Shown here in pieces: positions 1 to 11,000 of a DNA stretch of 64,000 nt. The translations under genes were made by a program, and so were the position numbers. Under the pieces are notes generated by a model. That model did no database searches and was not told the origin of the DNA. It saw nothing but the letters and a program-made list of their open reading frames with translations. Position 1 is the stretch's first letter; the number at the start of each line of letters is the position of its first letter. The stretch is from Astragalus membranaceus (taxonomy: Eukaryota > Streptophyta > Magnoliopsida > Fabales > Fabaceae): assembly GCA_039519185.1 (NCBI GenBank), contig CM076851.1, forward strand, positions 52,682,751 through 52,746,750, given 5' to 3'.

Positions 1-982
1 TCCAAAATCAGCCTCTGCCCTTCCTGGTTCCTGATGAAACTTATAGATTATAGACCGAAAAAATGTTAAGATGAAATTAGTAGTCATTATGAGTGAGGGG
101 TCAAAAGAAATCAGAAATACCCGCCATCCTAAAATGTAGAAACCTTCAGGGAGGTATTGATGATACATCGAGGGCGTGGTGGAACACCAAAAGCGAAAAA
201 TCTGAATAACAAAAATCAAGATACGAGAAATCTGAATAACAATCTGAATAGCATTTCCAACACTTTTAACAAAATAAAAATACCAAAAATCATCAAAACC
301 CTAATAAAAATCATGAAACCAAAGAGGGAATTCGTAAAGCTCAAGGTCTAGGGGTCTTACCACTACTAAGAACTCAATGATTGGTTCCTATTTTTACAAA
401 CTCAAGGATTCTTGGAGAAAATCCTACATGAACACCAAGAACGGGAGAGAATCAAAGGTTTCTCTTCAATGAAGGCGAATTATATCGCTTGATTTTGATT
501 TTTTATTTTGGCACAAGGATTAGCGCAGCGATAAGAAATCATTGGGGGATTTTTAGGATTTTAGAACAAGAAACTAGAAAGTGATGGAAAGTTAACAAAG
601 GGATTCAATGGGCCAGAAAATAGCACTTCCCTTCTTTGACCTAATAGTGATTTTGATTTTGGAGAGTGTGGGATTAGCGCACACGAGAGCCAGGGTTTTA
701 TTTTTAGACAAAACGCGCTAGACCAAACTTTGGGGAGAAGAATGTGGTAGACCTAAAAAAGTAAGCGGCTTAATTTGTTTTAAATAGATATTTGCGACGG
801 ATTTTAAATTTTGTCTCAAGTTTGAGAATGAAATAAAACTCTGTTCCAAAATTGTGATGGAAACACAATGTGCGTCTCAAATTGGTGACAGACATGTATA
901 TTCCATCCCAAAATAATGAATAAGTGTTTATAAAATCATCCGTCCCAAAATTCGGTCTCAATTTGATTCTTTTCTTGTAGTG
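1..982. mobile_element. 3' part of a CACTA (En/Spm) transposon, left end outside the window
   Basis: The sequence at 970-982 reads TTTTCTTGTAGTG, the reverse complement of the classic CACTA terminus CACTACAAGAAAA. It abuts copia integrase coding sequence at 983. The preceding 200 bases carry short repeated words of the type 'tctcaaat' and 'cgtcccaaaatt', which look like subterminal repeats. Positions 1-760 have no convincing gene. They are AT-rich, with a short repeated phrase 'aaatctgaataac' near 195-250 and two 'ggattagcgca' phrases near 520 and 670. No transposase is visible, so this is either a non-autonomous copy or the tail of a longer one. The 3-bp target duplication cannot be checked because the left end is missing. 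Confidence 0.75.
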
Positions 983-1191
983 GCGGGATAGAAAGACAGT
1001 TAACTACAACTTATACACCTAAAAAAATGTGGTTGTTGAAAGAAAGAATAGAACAGTGATGAATATGGCGAGATCCTCATTAAGTGAAAAGAAAATGCCC
1101 AAAACCTTCTGGACAGCGTATGTGTTAAACAGGTTCCCTATCTTAGCTGTGAAAAGTAAGACCAATAAAGAGGCTTGGAATGGACATAAAC
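983..1191 (+). pseudogene. Ty1/copia integrase fragment (host element, part 1)
   Basis: Translation gives the copia integrase stretch before and after the motif that usually reads NGVVERKN, followed by RTVMNMARS, KKMPKTFW and YVLNRFP. A one-base shift within an A-run near 1021-1027 separates the two halves. The N-terminal integrase, protease and gag are cut off by the CACTA end at 982. The reading continues toward EAWNGHK and is then broken at 1191 by the small LTR element. It continues as the fragment at 3018-3630. This is a decayed retrotransposon gene, not a host gene. Confidence 0.85.
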
Positions 1192-1432
1192 TGTTAAGAA
1201 TCATAGGATCATACATGCATAGATCAAACTCATATGAGAGGTAGAGAGCATAGGAGTACTCATGTGGCAAAAGAGGTAAAAACTCTTCATAAGGAATCAC
1301 ATTGAAAAAGATACTAAATGTGAGTACAAGATGCTCTATATATAGAGCACTAGGAAATATTAACTAACTAAGAAATTAATAACTAGTCCCTAAGAGAATG
1401 CAACACCTCCTAAGCAACTATTATTTTTAATA
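1192..1432 (-). repeat. 3' LTR of the small LTR element
   Basis: 241-bp LTR, nearly identical to 2777-3017. It contains the 18-bp perfect palindrome TGCTCTATATATAGAGCA (1332-1349), whose centre is a TATA box. Confidence 0.9.
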
Positions 1433-1493
1433 GCCTCCCTCAAGCTGATAGTGGTATCATCACACCAGCTTGAAATACAAGCAATTATTCCCA

Positions 1494-2777
1494 TTACATT
1501 ACTAGAATATAGCAAAAAAAAAACAACAAAAGAGAACTAAAAAAAATAACAAAGAAAAAACATAGTATCAGCCCAAATAAGCAAGGCCTCAAATGGACTG
1601 GCCCAAGGTTCTGGCCCATCAGGTCCAGGAAGTTACAAATTCTGGGGTTTTCCCTTTTTGCCCTTCTTTCTCCCTTGACCCGATCGATTATGAATCCACA
1701 ACGACAAACGTGAACCAGGAAGCTCACGCGGCGGCGGATATGGTGGCTTGGACGGCGGAGGTCGTGGTTTGGTCTTCGCCACTTCCTTCTTCTCTCCATA
1801 CTCTCGGTGCTCAATTGAAACAGAATGGATAGAATACGAGTTGAGGTGGGTATTGGCTTGCTGAGATCTAAGATGAAGAAATCAAAACAAGGAAGTAAAA
1901 TCAAAGTGATGCTTGACTGAAACGAGAACTCAACACCGGAATAGGAAAATTCTTGGAGTGTTCCTCCATGATCAATGAAGGTGGTGAGTCGCGACGTTGC
2001 CTTCTCAGTCGTCTTCTCTAGCGGAGTTTCATCGGGATCGAAGACGAAACCAGATTGTCGCAGAATTGCTCGGATCAGATCTGTTGGCTTTTCGTTGAGT
2101 TGTGGTGTTGTCGTCTCAGCAAAGCCGTGCTCCATCGTATTCTTCGGCAACAACACGGTGGTTTCCAAGCCAAACGCATGCGAGATATGATAAACCAGAT
2201 CTGGATGCGTCGACTTTCCGGTTGCTGCAAGGGTGAAATCAGTCGTTGTAATAGAGGAATTGTTCCATTCAACGACGATCTCCTCCTTCGCGATTTCTTT
2301 CACGGACGTGCTCATCATTTTACAGAGATCCATTCTTTCTTCTTCTTTTGTACAAGTGTTACCATCAGAGTTAAAATCAGGGTCACATTCAGTAGCAAAC
2401 TCCTTCGTAGTGTTGGATTCAAGATCCACAATCTTTGATGCAGCATCGCTCTTGAAAGAACTTCCGTCATTGCTGGCAGAAACAGGACATGATATTTCTC
2501 CGATCTTGACTATGGATTCATCAAATTCTGGTGTGATTGAAATCAGTGGAGCAACAACAGCAATTGTTTCAAGATCCGAATCTTGATCAAAACTGTCAAA
2601 ACTGCCAAACACGATGTTGAGATGATCGTGTTCCTTCTGGATCAACGAGCCATCTTCATCTTCAAGATCTTGAAACAACCACGGTGGTACGTCGAAATCG
2701 AAATCTTCATCGGTGATCAAATCAGAGTCGGAATCGGAAGCGTAATCCTCATCTCTAGGGTATCGCTCTGATACCAT
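1494..2777 (-). CDS. Unrecognised ORF (about 427 aa) inside the small LTR element
   Basis: An open frame of 427 codons starts at the ATG that straddles the LTR/primer-site junction (2775-2777). The frame is also open upstream to another ATG at 2885 in the LTR, giving 463 codons. The N-terminal half is acidic, with runs of Asp, Glu and Ser (DEDYASDSDSD, TDEDFDFDVPPW, LEDEDGS). The middle is rich in Ser and Thr. The C-terminal third is basic (MERRRKWRRPNHDLRRPSHH) and ends in a hydrophobic stretch (LILCFFFVIFFSSLLLFFF). I recognise no gag zinc knuckle, protease or polymerase motif, and I do not recognise a host gene. It could be a captured or rapidly diverged protein, or a fortuitous frame. Its length and the youth of the LTRs argue that it is worth testing. 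Confidence 0.5.
   Translation of the reverse strand: MVSERYPRDEDYASDSDSDLITDEDFDFDVPPWLFQDLEDEDGSLIQKEHDHLNIVFGSFDSFDQDSDLETIAVVAPLISITPEFDESIVKIGEISCPVSASNDGSSFKSDAASKIVDLESNTTKEFATECDPDFNSDGNTCTKEEERMDLCKMMSTSVKEIAKEEIVVEWNNSSITTTDFTLAATGKSTHPDLVYHISHAFGLETTVLLPKNTMEHGFAETTTPQLNEKPTDLIRAILRQSGFVFDPDETPLEKTTEKATSRLTTFIDHGGTLQEFSYSGVEFSFQSSITLILLPCFDFFILDLSKPIPTSTRILSILFQLSTESMERRRKWRRPNHDLRRPSHHIRRRVSFLVHVCRCGFIIDRVKGERRAKRENPRICNFLDLMGQNLGPVHLRPCLFGLILCFFFVIFFSSLLLFFFCYILVM
2765..2776 (-). promoter_or_regulatory. Primer binding site, initiator tRNA-Met type
   Basis: Reads TGGTATCAGAGC on the minus strand, immediately next to the LTR. This is the usual plant tRNA-iMet primer site. It also lies inside the ORF of this element and there encodes Val-Ser-Glu-Arg. 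Confidence 0.9.
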
Positions 2778-3017
2778 GTTAAGAATCATAGGATCATACA
2801 TGCATAGATCAAACCCATATGAGAGGTAGAGAGCATAGGAGTACTCATGTGGCAAAAAAGGTAAAAACTCTTCATAAGGAATCATATTGAAAAAGATACT
2901 AAATGTGAGTACAAGATGCTCTATATATAGAGCACTAGGAAATATTAACTAACTAAGAAATTAATAACTAGTCCCTAAGAGAATGCAACACCTCCTAAGC
3001 AACTATTATTTTTAATA
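2777..3017 (-). repeat. 5' LTR of the small LTR element
   Basis: 241-bp LTR, 5' with respect to the minus-strand element because the primer binding site follows it at 2776-2765. The palindromic TATA region is at 2917-2934. Transcription would start shortly after it and run into the ORF. Confidence 0.9.
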
Positions 3018-3630
3018 TAAACCTTCTGTGTCTCACTAAACTAGAAGATAAGAGTTGTGAATGTCTGTTACTTGGAATGAGTGATGAATCCAAAGGATAT
3101 CATTTGTACGATCCTTCTGGGAAGAAAATTATTGTAAGCATGGACATTGTATTTGAGGAAGATAAACAATGGAATTAGGACAAACGCTACAAGGAAGAGG
3201 TAGCAGTTGATCTAGACTGGGGTGAACCAGAATCTATCATTGGAGAAGGGGAGGATAGTGAAACTAGTGAAGATGAAAATGCTGCTGCTAAACCCACTGA
3301 TACAGCACAAACCCCTATTACAACAATTGGTATTTTAGAAACTAATGATGCTCCATAACAGGTCAACAATGGAGAGGGCAGAAATAGGAATAAAAGACCA
3401 TCCATTTGGTTGAGTGACTATGATAGTGGTCAAGGGATATTAGATGAAGAAGGGGAAGCCAACATGGTACAAATTGATGATGATCTAGAAAGTTTTGAAT
3501 TTGCAGCTCAAAATGCCAAATGGAGGCAAGCTATGAATGATGAAATTGCTTCCATTGAAAGAAATGAAACTTGGGAATTAACAGATCTACCTGCAGGATA
3601 AAAGAATATAGGTATGAATTGGATCTACAA
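3018..3630 (+). pseudogene. Ty1/copia integrase C-terminus and start of reverse transcriptase (part 2)
   Basis: Translation continues the copia polyprotein: the integrase C-terminal block (CLLLGMSDESKGYHLYDP), an acidic linker, then MNDEIASIERNETWELTDLP and NWIYNT, which is the start of the copia reverse transcriptase. Stop codons occur near 3358 and 3601, so it is not translatable as one protein. The frame ends at 3630, where CACTACAAGAAAA begins. The rest of the same gene resumes at 46837, minus roughly 130 residues of reverse transcriptase. Confidence 0.85.
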
Positions 3631-3894
3631 CACTACAAGAAAACCTTTGTTTTGCTACCAAAATTTCCGACGGACACAGATCCGTCACTAATTTTCAACG
3701 GAATCTTTCCTCCGTAAGCGTTTGCATGGTTTTTAAGGCTTTTCCTGCTTCGTTTGCAATGGAATTAGTTTTGGTCGGAAATTTCCGATGGAGATTTCCC
3801 TCGGTATTCCGCCGGAAACGTCAATTTTCCATTAAATTACAATTCTCTCACTCGACTCTCTCATAACACAACACATAACACAATAGAACACACT

Positions 3895-3955
<61 letters not shown>

Positions 3956-4104
3956 CTCTCTCTCAATCAGCAACGCCTCTCTCTCAACCACCACCACCCT
4001 CACCTCCTCCATCCCTTCACGGTCGCCTCCGCCTCACCTCCCGCCTTGCTCGAAGCACCACCACCACCACGATGACCAACGACTTTCCTTTCTCGGTTTC
4101 CTCT
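3631..4104 (+). mobile_element. Left end of a second CACTA transposon, split by the Ogre-like insertion
   Basis: The terminus CACTACAAGAAAA is at 3631-3643, directly inside copia coding sequence. It is followed by subterminal words of the type 'ccgacgga', 'ccgatgga' and 'cgccgga', repeated in both orientations up to about 3830. From 3897 there is a long CT microsatellite and then a proline-codon-rich stretch (CCACCACCACC). The element is interrupted at 4104 by the Ogre-like LTR. No matching right terminus is visible after 46593, so its right part was deleted. Confidence 0.75.
3897..3963. repeat. (CT)n microsatellite
   Basis: About 67 bases of almost pure CT dinucleotide repeat with a single 'ttc' interruption near 3938. 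Confidence 0.95.
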
Positions 4105-5058
4105 TGTCATACCCTAATTTTGTCCGGCTAATTGAAAAAATCCAAAAAAAAGTTTTTTACTCTCGTCGTGCCACGTGTTGTTTTAATCGCGTGCGCATAT
4201 CTTTAACGCTCGTCATGCGAAGCTTATTTTGGTACTCGTTTTTTGTTGATATTGCTTATTATCATAAAATATAAAAATAAATAAAATGTAATACAAAATC
4301 AGCTGAATAGCCAAGGTTTTTATTATTACATAACCAAGTCCTTTTACACATATAGGCAAAAATAAAAAAGGATAATAGTACAAAAAAAAATTAAAATCAA
4401 TTCAAAAGAGAGAAGGAGGCGCAGCAGTAGCTGGCAGCCCTAGCCAATGCTGTCCTTTTGATTCTTCCCCTTGATGCTATCCTTTCTCCATGCCAGGTGT
4501 TGTCATTTTCCTTATTCAAATGGTTGTCCTTCCCCAAAATCTCCTCCACCCAGCTGCTGTCCTTGGTCCTTTCTCCAATTGCTGTCCTTTGATTCCTCAC
4601 CTACATCACAAAATCTGCCTATAAATACAATTCAGCAACAACAGTTAAAAGGGGAAGGGAAGACGAAAAACAATAAGGAGGGGGGGAACAACACAGAAAA
4701 TTAGGGAGGAAATATGAGAAACAAAAAACAGTAATGCACACACACACAACGCTGATATCATCATAGGGAAATTGGGTTTCAACAAAAGGGGGGGATCAGT
4801 GAAAAAAAAATGGAGAAGAGAAACACAGAGGAGGAACATCCCTACGGACACCATCTTCCCACGGTGGTGCTCCACCCCATCACCGGTGCACCGCCGGGAA
4901 CCACCGTAACTCTCCTCCTCACTCCACCGTCGCACACCACCTCCCTCAGCTTCGGTCTCTCTCTCTCTCACCACCGTCAAACCCCCAAACCACCACCACC
5001 AAGCACCCACCACTGTTCCTAATATAACCACCACCGTGGCCAACCCCTGAACCACCGT
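4105..5058 (+). repeat. Ogre-like 5' LTR, first segment
   Basis: Positions 4105 to about 4540 are nearly identical to 27116-27567. A TATA box (CTATAAATAC) at 4619-4628 marks the likely transcription start region. Downstream is CCACCACCG-rich leader-type sequence. Short frames here (for example 4810-5022) are proline, threonine and histidine codon runs without protein character. The segment ends at the ACCGT target duplicated by the nested solo LTR. Confidence 0.8.
4619..4628 (+). promoter_or_regulatory. LTR TATA box
   Basis: CTATAAATAC inside the Ogre-like 5' LTR, about 515 bases from the LTR start. The related solo LTR has the same sequence in the equivalent place (5707-5716), which supports function in the family. 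Confidence 0.65.
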
Positions 5059-7994
5059 TGTCATACCCTAATTTTGTCCGACTAATCGAAAAAAACCCAA
5101 AAAAAAACATGGTCTATGGTGCACTCGTATTATTTTTAGTCGCGTACGCGTGTTAGTCTTAACGTTTTCACATTGTTGCGTGCATATGTTATTTCTAACT
5201 ATACACGTGTGTCTTTCCTAATCGCGTGCGTGTCGTTACGCTCTTTGCGCGCGCGTGCTCGCCTCTCGTCGTGTACGCTTCTTCTTTTTTTTACCGCTTT
5301 TATTATCATCAAAAAATAATAATAATAAACAATAGTAATAAGATAAAATCAGTTTTTTTTTATTAGCTGTCCTTTTTTCTGATTTTGTTATATATGCAAA
5401 CAAAGAAATTAAAAAAAACAGAAGAATAGTACCAAAAAGAAAAAGAGTCAACTCTTTTTACAAAAAAATTAATTAAAAAAAAAGAGGTACAAGCAGGGCG
5501 CAGCCTGCTGAGGATTACTACCAGAATGTAATTTTGAGAATAGGGTCAAAGGGCCCTTCTCCTTGCCTCTTGGCTTTTGATGTTTCAGGCAAAAACATGT
5601 TGCTGCCTCTGCTGCTCCTCTCTGCTCCACTGCAACAGCAACAAACTGGTCCCCTTAGGGTTTTGATCCCCTGCTCAGCACCCACCTACACCACAGTTTC
5701 TTCAGCCTATAAATACCAATGAACAGAAATCAGTTTGGGGGAGGAGAGATACACAGAGAGCAATTCACAGACAGCAATTCACAGACAGCAATATACACGC
5801 ACAGAAAACAATTCACAAAAACAGTAACAAACACAGCAAAATATATGCATTTGTGAACTTAAGAAATTAGAAAAAAAAAAACAATTTTTAGAGCAATCTT
5901 CACACAAGAGGAATTCAGATACAGTCAGGAGAAAATTTTTCACCCAGAAGCAGTAGCAGTTTTCAGTCTAGTAAGCAACAGGAACCCATTCAGAGGCTGG
6001 AAAAAGGTGGTCTAACCTATCTCTGTTTTCTTCCAAAATGTAGTCTTATTTTCGTTTTCCTTATTATGATCTTGTTATTTACAATAGGTTTAGTTTATCC
6101 TTTTCTTCCCCTTTTGAAAGATCAATGTTAAATATAAAACAAGGTTTTCAGAATCAGCTGTTATCTCTCTGTTTATGAAAACGAAATTAGTTAAGGGTTT
6201 AACTAGTAATAGGTTAGTTTGAAAATTTAGGGCAACAAGTCAAAATCAATCCATTTAGAAAGGAAACAAAATGAAGAGAGGGGGAAGACACCGTGAGAGG
6301 AGGCAGTGAGAAAACAACAAGCAGAAACTTTACCTCCGGTCGCCGCCGTATCTTCGCCGTTCAACCACCGCCTCAGCCACCCTTAACCACCAAACACGCC
6401 GCCGCTAGCCACGAGTTCCTAGAGAAACTAAAAACCGTAAACATCAGAAGAATAAAATCAGAACAGAAGAGGAAATAAGCAGGATAGCAAAAACAAAAAA
6501 AAAAGAGAATGGAACCCACCTCTAAGCTCCGACCACCATAGACGGTGGCTGTTGGCCGTGCACCTCCGCCTTCGCCGCCGCAACCCACCAACAGAAAACC
6601 AAACCCCTCAGTCACCCTCAGCCCTTAGCCGAATCAACCACGAAACCACCCTCGCCGCCGTCTCCACCGCAAGACCACCATAACCGCCCCATCACAGCCA
6701 CAAATCGAACACTCCCATACACCACCAACCCACCACCCCGTGGCTCGGGGCGACGGTTAGAAAAGAGAGAATACGGCGTGTCTTTGGAGAAGGGTACCGA
6801 TCGGTGAGGAGGAGAAAAAGAAAAACGAACCTAGGTTAGAGGGGAGAGAAAGCTTGGGTCGGTGACGGTAGGCGAGGAAGTGGAGAGTTTGAGAGGCAGT
6901 GAGGGAGGAGGTGAGGATCCGTTTCGTATGTGAGAGGAGAGAAGGGGATTGCGGCGTGGTAAGACGAAACAGAGCGAAGAGAGGGAGGCGAGGTCGCGGC
7001 TGAGGGAGTGAGGGGGCAAACGGCGTGCTGAGAGAGAGAACAAAAAGGATTAGGGTTTGACATTTTGGGGAAAGGGAAGCGCCGCGTGAGGGATAGGAAG
7101 AATTAGGGTTTCCCATTTTGATGTTTTTGCTTTTATACTAGGGGTGTAAGGGCATTTTTGTCCTTTCACATTTTTTATTTTTCAGACCTCTATTTGCACC
7201 CCCTGCGTTTACTTCTCGCGCCCCTCTGAAGCCCACGAATTTTTGAAACGGATCAGCCCAATAAAAATGAGATTGGGCTGTCATCTACACCCCAGTTTTA
7301 ATAATACAGCCCTCTTTTATTTACGCCCTTATTTTACTGCTGCACCCCCCTGTTCCTTTTTTTTAATTTTGTTTCTTTCCCCTAAGTAAACATTTTTTCT
7401 CACCAACCTTTTTCCAAATAACGAATAATTGTTTTCCTAAACATAAAATTAGTTTGTTATTAATGGTCACTCTGAGCTTAGTTTGTTTGACCGTTGATAG
7501 CAGCTTTGGTTTTCAAACGAGCTATGAGCGACGACCACTCTGAGTTTTACTTGTTTGGTCGTCTCGAATACCTCTCCCGATTTCAAAAATAAATAAAAAA
7601 AAAACAACAACACACAAACATTTTCTACCCCAAGAACTACGTAGCTTTGACTTCTCCATCGCACCTGGAGATACGTAGGAGCAGGGGCCCACTCCTGTCA
7701 AGCGCAAAAAACTAAAATTTTTATTAAGTCTTCCTCTTCATTTTTTTGCAAATAATAAAAAGGTAAAATAAGGTATTTTCTTTGAATTAACGTTCTCTCT
7801 ACACATTAATTTAAATGGTAACCTTTCTCTTGAAAGGATGCTGTGGGGTGCTAATACCTTCCCCGCGCATAACCGACCCCCGAACCCAAAAATAAAGGTT
7901 TTTTCAATGTTTTTTCCTATTTAATAAATATTGATGGCGGCTTCATTGCAAAAATGACGAAGAATCCCCTCCTTCGGATTTTTCGGTCGCTACA
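5059..7994 (+). mobile_element. Solo LTR of the same Ogre-like family (2.94 kb), TSD ACCGT
   Basis: Starts TGTCATACCC and ends GGTCGCTACA, like the surrounding LTR. It is flanked by an exact 5-bp duplication ACCGT (5054-5058 and 7995-7999). No internal region follows, so it is a solo LTR left by LTR-LTR recombination. It contains a TATA box (CTATAAATAC at 5707-5716), a leader with repeated 'caattcacagacag' phrases, proline-codon-rich stretches around 6330-6760, and the conserved 'aactacgtag...gagatacgtaggagc' block near 7635-7685. Frames here are short and unconvincing. I see no gene. Confidence 0.9.
5707..5716 (+). promoter_or_regulatory. TATA box of the solo LTR
   Basis: CTATAAATAC in the position matching the TATA box of the enclosing LTR. 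Confidence 0.6.
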
Positions 7995-7999
7995 ACCGT

Positions 8000-9500
8000 C
8001 ACCACCCACGTTTTCCTCAAACACCACTTCACTGACCACCATCTCACCAACAGGCACTAAATTCCCCCCTCACCCTCGCACCACCACCGAACACCCTCTC
8101 TCAAGGCCACCATGAAACACCTAAACAACGCCACCCTCATCGTGAGTATCACCACCGCTCCTGCCACCGTGAGCACCACACCGTCGCATATCCATCACCA
8201 CCATCGTCTTCCCCTTTCCACCACCGTCATCCTCCTCCGTCTACATCCGTTGTCTCCGGCACTGTTCCTCTGACCGGCGCACCAACGCCGTCATAACCCC
8301 TCTCCGGCAAAGCTCCCTTTCCGGCGATGCCTTCTTCTTCCCCTTCACCCTCTCTCTCAAAGGTCATATCTCTCTCTCCTCTACCTGAAATCTTCTCTCT
8401 CCACGAACTCCCTCACCGGAAATATGCCGTTTTGGCAGTTTCTCTCTCTCTCCCCCATGTGGGTTGATGCGGCGTTGAGAGAGTTGGGTGATTGAAAATT
8501 AGGTTTAGCCATTCTTTAGTTTCCTTATATATGTGTGTTCTTGTTTTTTTTATCAGATTAATACTTACACCCCTTCGTTTTCTTGTAACACCCCCCCTGT
8601 TTGTACATTAGCCCATATTCACGGAACATGCTTAAGAGCCCAACAACGCTACCACTTACACCCCCATTTTCTAATCATACAGCCACCCTTATCAAGTTGT
8701 TGTTCACACCCCCATGTTTTATTAAGACAACCCCCCTGTCTTTTTAAACGAACAAGTCTCTAGCCACACCTCCTCTTTAATGATACAACCTCTCAGGTTT
8801 TAAACATCTATTCACACCCTTACTTTTAATGATGCATTTTTTTATACATGATGTTTCCAAATCAATATTTGTTAGCAACCCAACACCCAAAAATAGGTTG
8901 TTACTAATGGTCACTTTGAGTCTAACTTGTTTGATCGTAAATAGCAACTTTTGTTTTTAAATGGGCTTTAGTGGTGGCCAATCTAAGTTACTTGTTTGGT
9001 CATTACGAACACCTAACCAAATCTCAAAGTACTTAACAATAAAAATACAAACACACAAACATTTTCTACCAAGAACTACGTGTGATTTGATTCTCTACCA
9101 GGAGATACGTAGGAGCAGAGGGCGGCCGACCTCTGTCAATTGCACTAATAAAAACTTTTTTTTAAAGTTTTTCCCTAATCATTTCTTTTCTATTTCCCAA
9201 AAATAACTAACTTTCAAGTCTTTTATTTAACGTGTGTTCTAACTTGTAAATAAGGGTAAAATCAATATAATTTTTTTATTAACGATGCTTACACGTTTAG
9301 TTCGATGGTAACCCTCGTTAGGTGGGATGCCGCGGGGTGTTAGTACTTTCCCCGCGCATAACCGACTCCCGAACCCATATTTGGTTCGTTATGACCTTTT
9401 TAGGGGATTTCTCAATGTTTGTCCCTTTAAACCTAAATTTTGATGGCGGCTTCATTGTAAACTTCGAAGAATCCCTCCTCCGGATTTTTCGGTCGCTACA
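8000..9500 (+). repeat. Ogre-like 5' LTR, second segment
   Basis: Resumes after the solo LTR. It contains CACC-rich sequence, then a block with 'aactacgtg...gagatacgtaggagc' (9080-9115) shared by all Tat/Ogre LTRs in this window, then 'ccccgcgcataaccgac' (9350-9366), and ends GGTCGCTACA. With the first segment the LTR is about 2.45 kb. The last 250 bases are repeated almost exactly at 46346-46593. No gene seen. Confidence 0.8.
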
Positions 9501-11000
9501 GCTGGCGACTTCACTGGGGACTAATTAAGAGAGTCAAGTCTAATTAACTAAATGTGTAAGTATTTGTTAATTTTTTATTTTGTTTTTGCCCTTATGCTTA
9601 TTTTATTTATTTGTTAGCATTTTTTTATATTATTGAACCTTAGGGTAGATGACTTTTTTTTGTTATTGTTGTATTTCTTGTCCAGCTTGGTTAGTTTAGG
9701 TATTTTGCCCTCATCACACACCTCACTTACACTTTTGCACACACTTTTGAGTGGGGCCTTATACCCGGGTCTGCAAGAAACTTAGGATGAGTGGAGGCGA
9801 TTAGTGACAGTCATTCTGGATTTATCTGTCTGACTATCACGAAAGTCTCAGCCAGAGTACGCTCTTTTATGGTATCCCACATCTGGTAGCCAACTATCGT
9901 TGTGGATCGTATCATGAAGGGGATTTTAGCTCTGGAGACCTTTGTGAGGAAGTGAATAGAGCCACTTGAGAGATTGATCACATAAGTGACCCTAGATCAT
10001 GTTGAAAATCCCAATTTAGACATGACCCACCTAGGACACAGGGGCATTAACATCATCATACAAAAAAAACAAAAATCATCATGCATTCATAACAAAATAA
10101 GATCATTCTTTTCATACGCATCCCATTATCATTGCGCTACCATGCCTCTCATCATTTGCAACATTAATATTATGAATTGCATGAGATGTTCATACATCAT
10201 TTCACTCATACAGTCATCCTAGTTCAGATACATAATTTCTCCGTACATGCATCATTTCTAAATAAAAAGGAAGAATCACATTGCAGTCGTACTACAATCA
10301 GTTTCCCATAAGCATTTCATTATCATTACACCATCATGTAGGAAATAACAAAGATATCATATTTTATATTTTTTCAAACTCAAATTACATCATCTTGCAT
10401 ATCCATACTCAAAAAAAAAACATCACCGAGATATTATATATTCATTCATCATTCCCTATTCATGCATTATATAAAAAAAGGGTGCATTTATTTCTTTCAC
10501 ATCCACTTCAAATGCATTACTCCCATGCATCATAAAAAACAAAAGTAAAAGTTTTTCCTCTTACATGCGTCTCATATTCCTACATATCTTTTCCTTCCCA
10601 TATTATAAAAAAGTTATGTTCATTCAGTTTTTTTTTCATTACTCCTTTTCATGCATCATAAAAAAACAAAAACAAAAGTTCCTAGTCATCCAGCATGCAT
10701 CAAAACAAAATTAGGAATTGCTTCATTTTCTTCTATTCTTGCATCATTCATCATCCAATAGTTTTTTTTGTTGTTTTGTTAGTATCTTACACTAGTTGAA
10801 ATGTAAAAAAATAAAACTCATACACGTGTCTAAGGTATCATTGCGCATTTCATTCATATGCATTGTTGTCCATGTACAGCAACACTCATATGTTCATGCA
10901 TTATATTATTAAAAAAAACTTATGAAAATATTTGTTTTGTTTTGTGGAAACACTGTTTGATGAGAAACAATAAATGCTTGCAAAATATATTTGAATTGAT
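9501..11000 (+). other. Leader and interior of the Ogre-like element, first segment (non-coding)
   Basis: Follows the primer site. Positions 9750-10010 look like an Ogre-type untranslated leader. From about 10020 the DNA is dense in TGCAT/ATGCA and 'cattcat' words, a composition that recurs at 15600-15720 and 25400-26300. No frame longer than about 85 codons is present and none resembles gag or pol. The right boundary with the next nested element (about 11000) is a judgement from the change in composition. Confidence 0.6.
9503..9520 (+). promoter_or_regulatory. Primer binding site, tRNA-Arg type
   Basis: TGGCGACTTCACTGGGGA lies two bases after the LTR end, as expected for Ogre-type gypsy elements. 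Confidence 0.75.

Larger units (their letters stand above)
1192..3017 (-). mobile_element. Small two-LTR retrotransposon (1.83 kb) with a non-standard ORF, 5-bp TSD
   Basis: Two direct repeats of 241 bp (1192-1432 and 2777-3017) bound an internal region of 1.34 kb. The target duplication TAAAC is exact (1187-1191 and 3018-3022). On the minus strand the right-hand LTR is followed at once by TGGTATCAGAGC, the initiator-tRNA-Met primer binding site (2765-2776). A purine-rich tract, GAGGGAGGC (about 1433-1441), precedes the other LTR, so the element reads right to left. By eye the LTRs differ at about three positions, which points to a fairly recent insertion. It has no gag, protease, integrase or reverse transcriptase. 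It is therefore non-autonomous, TRIM-like in LTR size but with a coding-length interior. The LTR ends read TA...CA rather than TG...CA. Confidence 0.9.

Noticed and set aside
4810..5022. Proline/histidine-rich plus-strand ORF in the Ogre-like LTR, and similar ones at 6293-6478 and 8533-8763
   Set aside because: They come from CCACCACC-rich LTR leader DNA, have no conserved domain and overlap equally long frames on the other strand.
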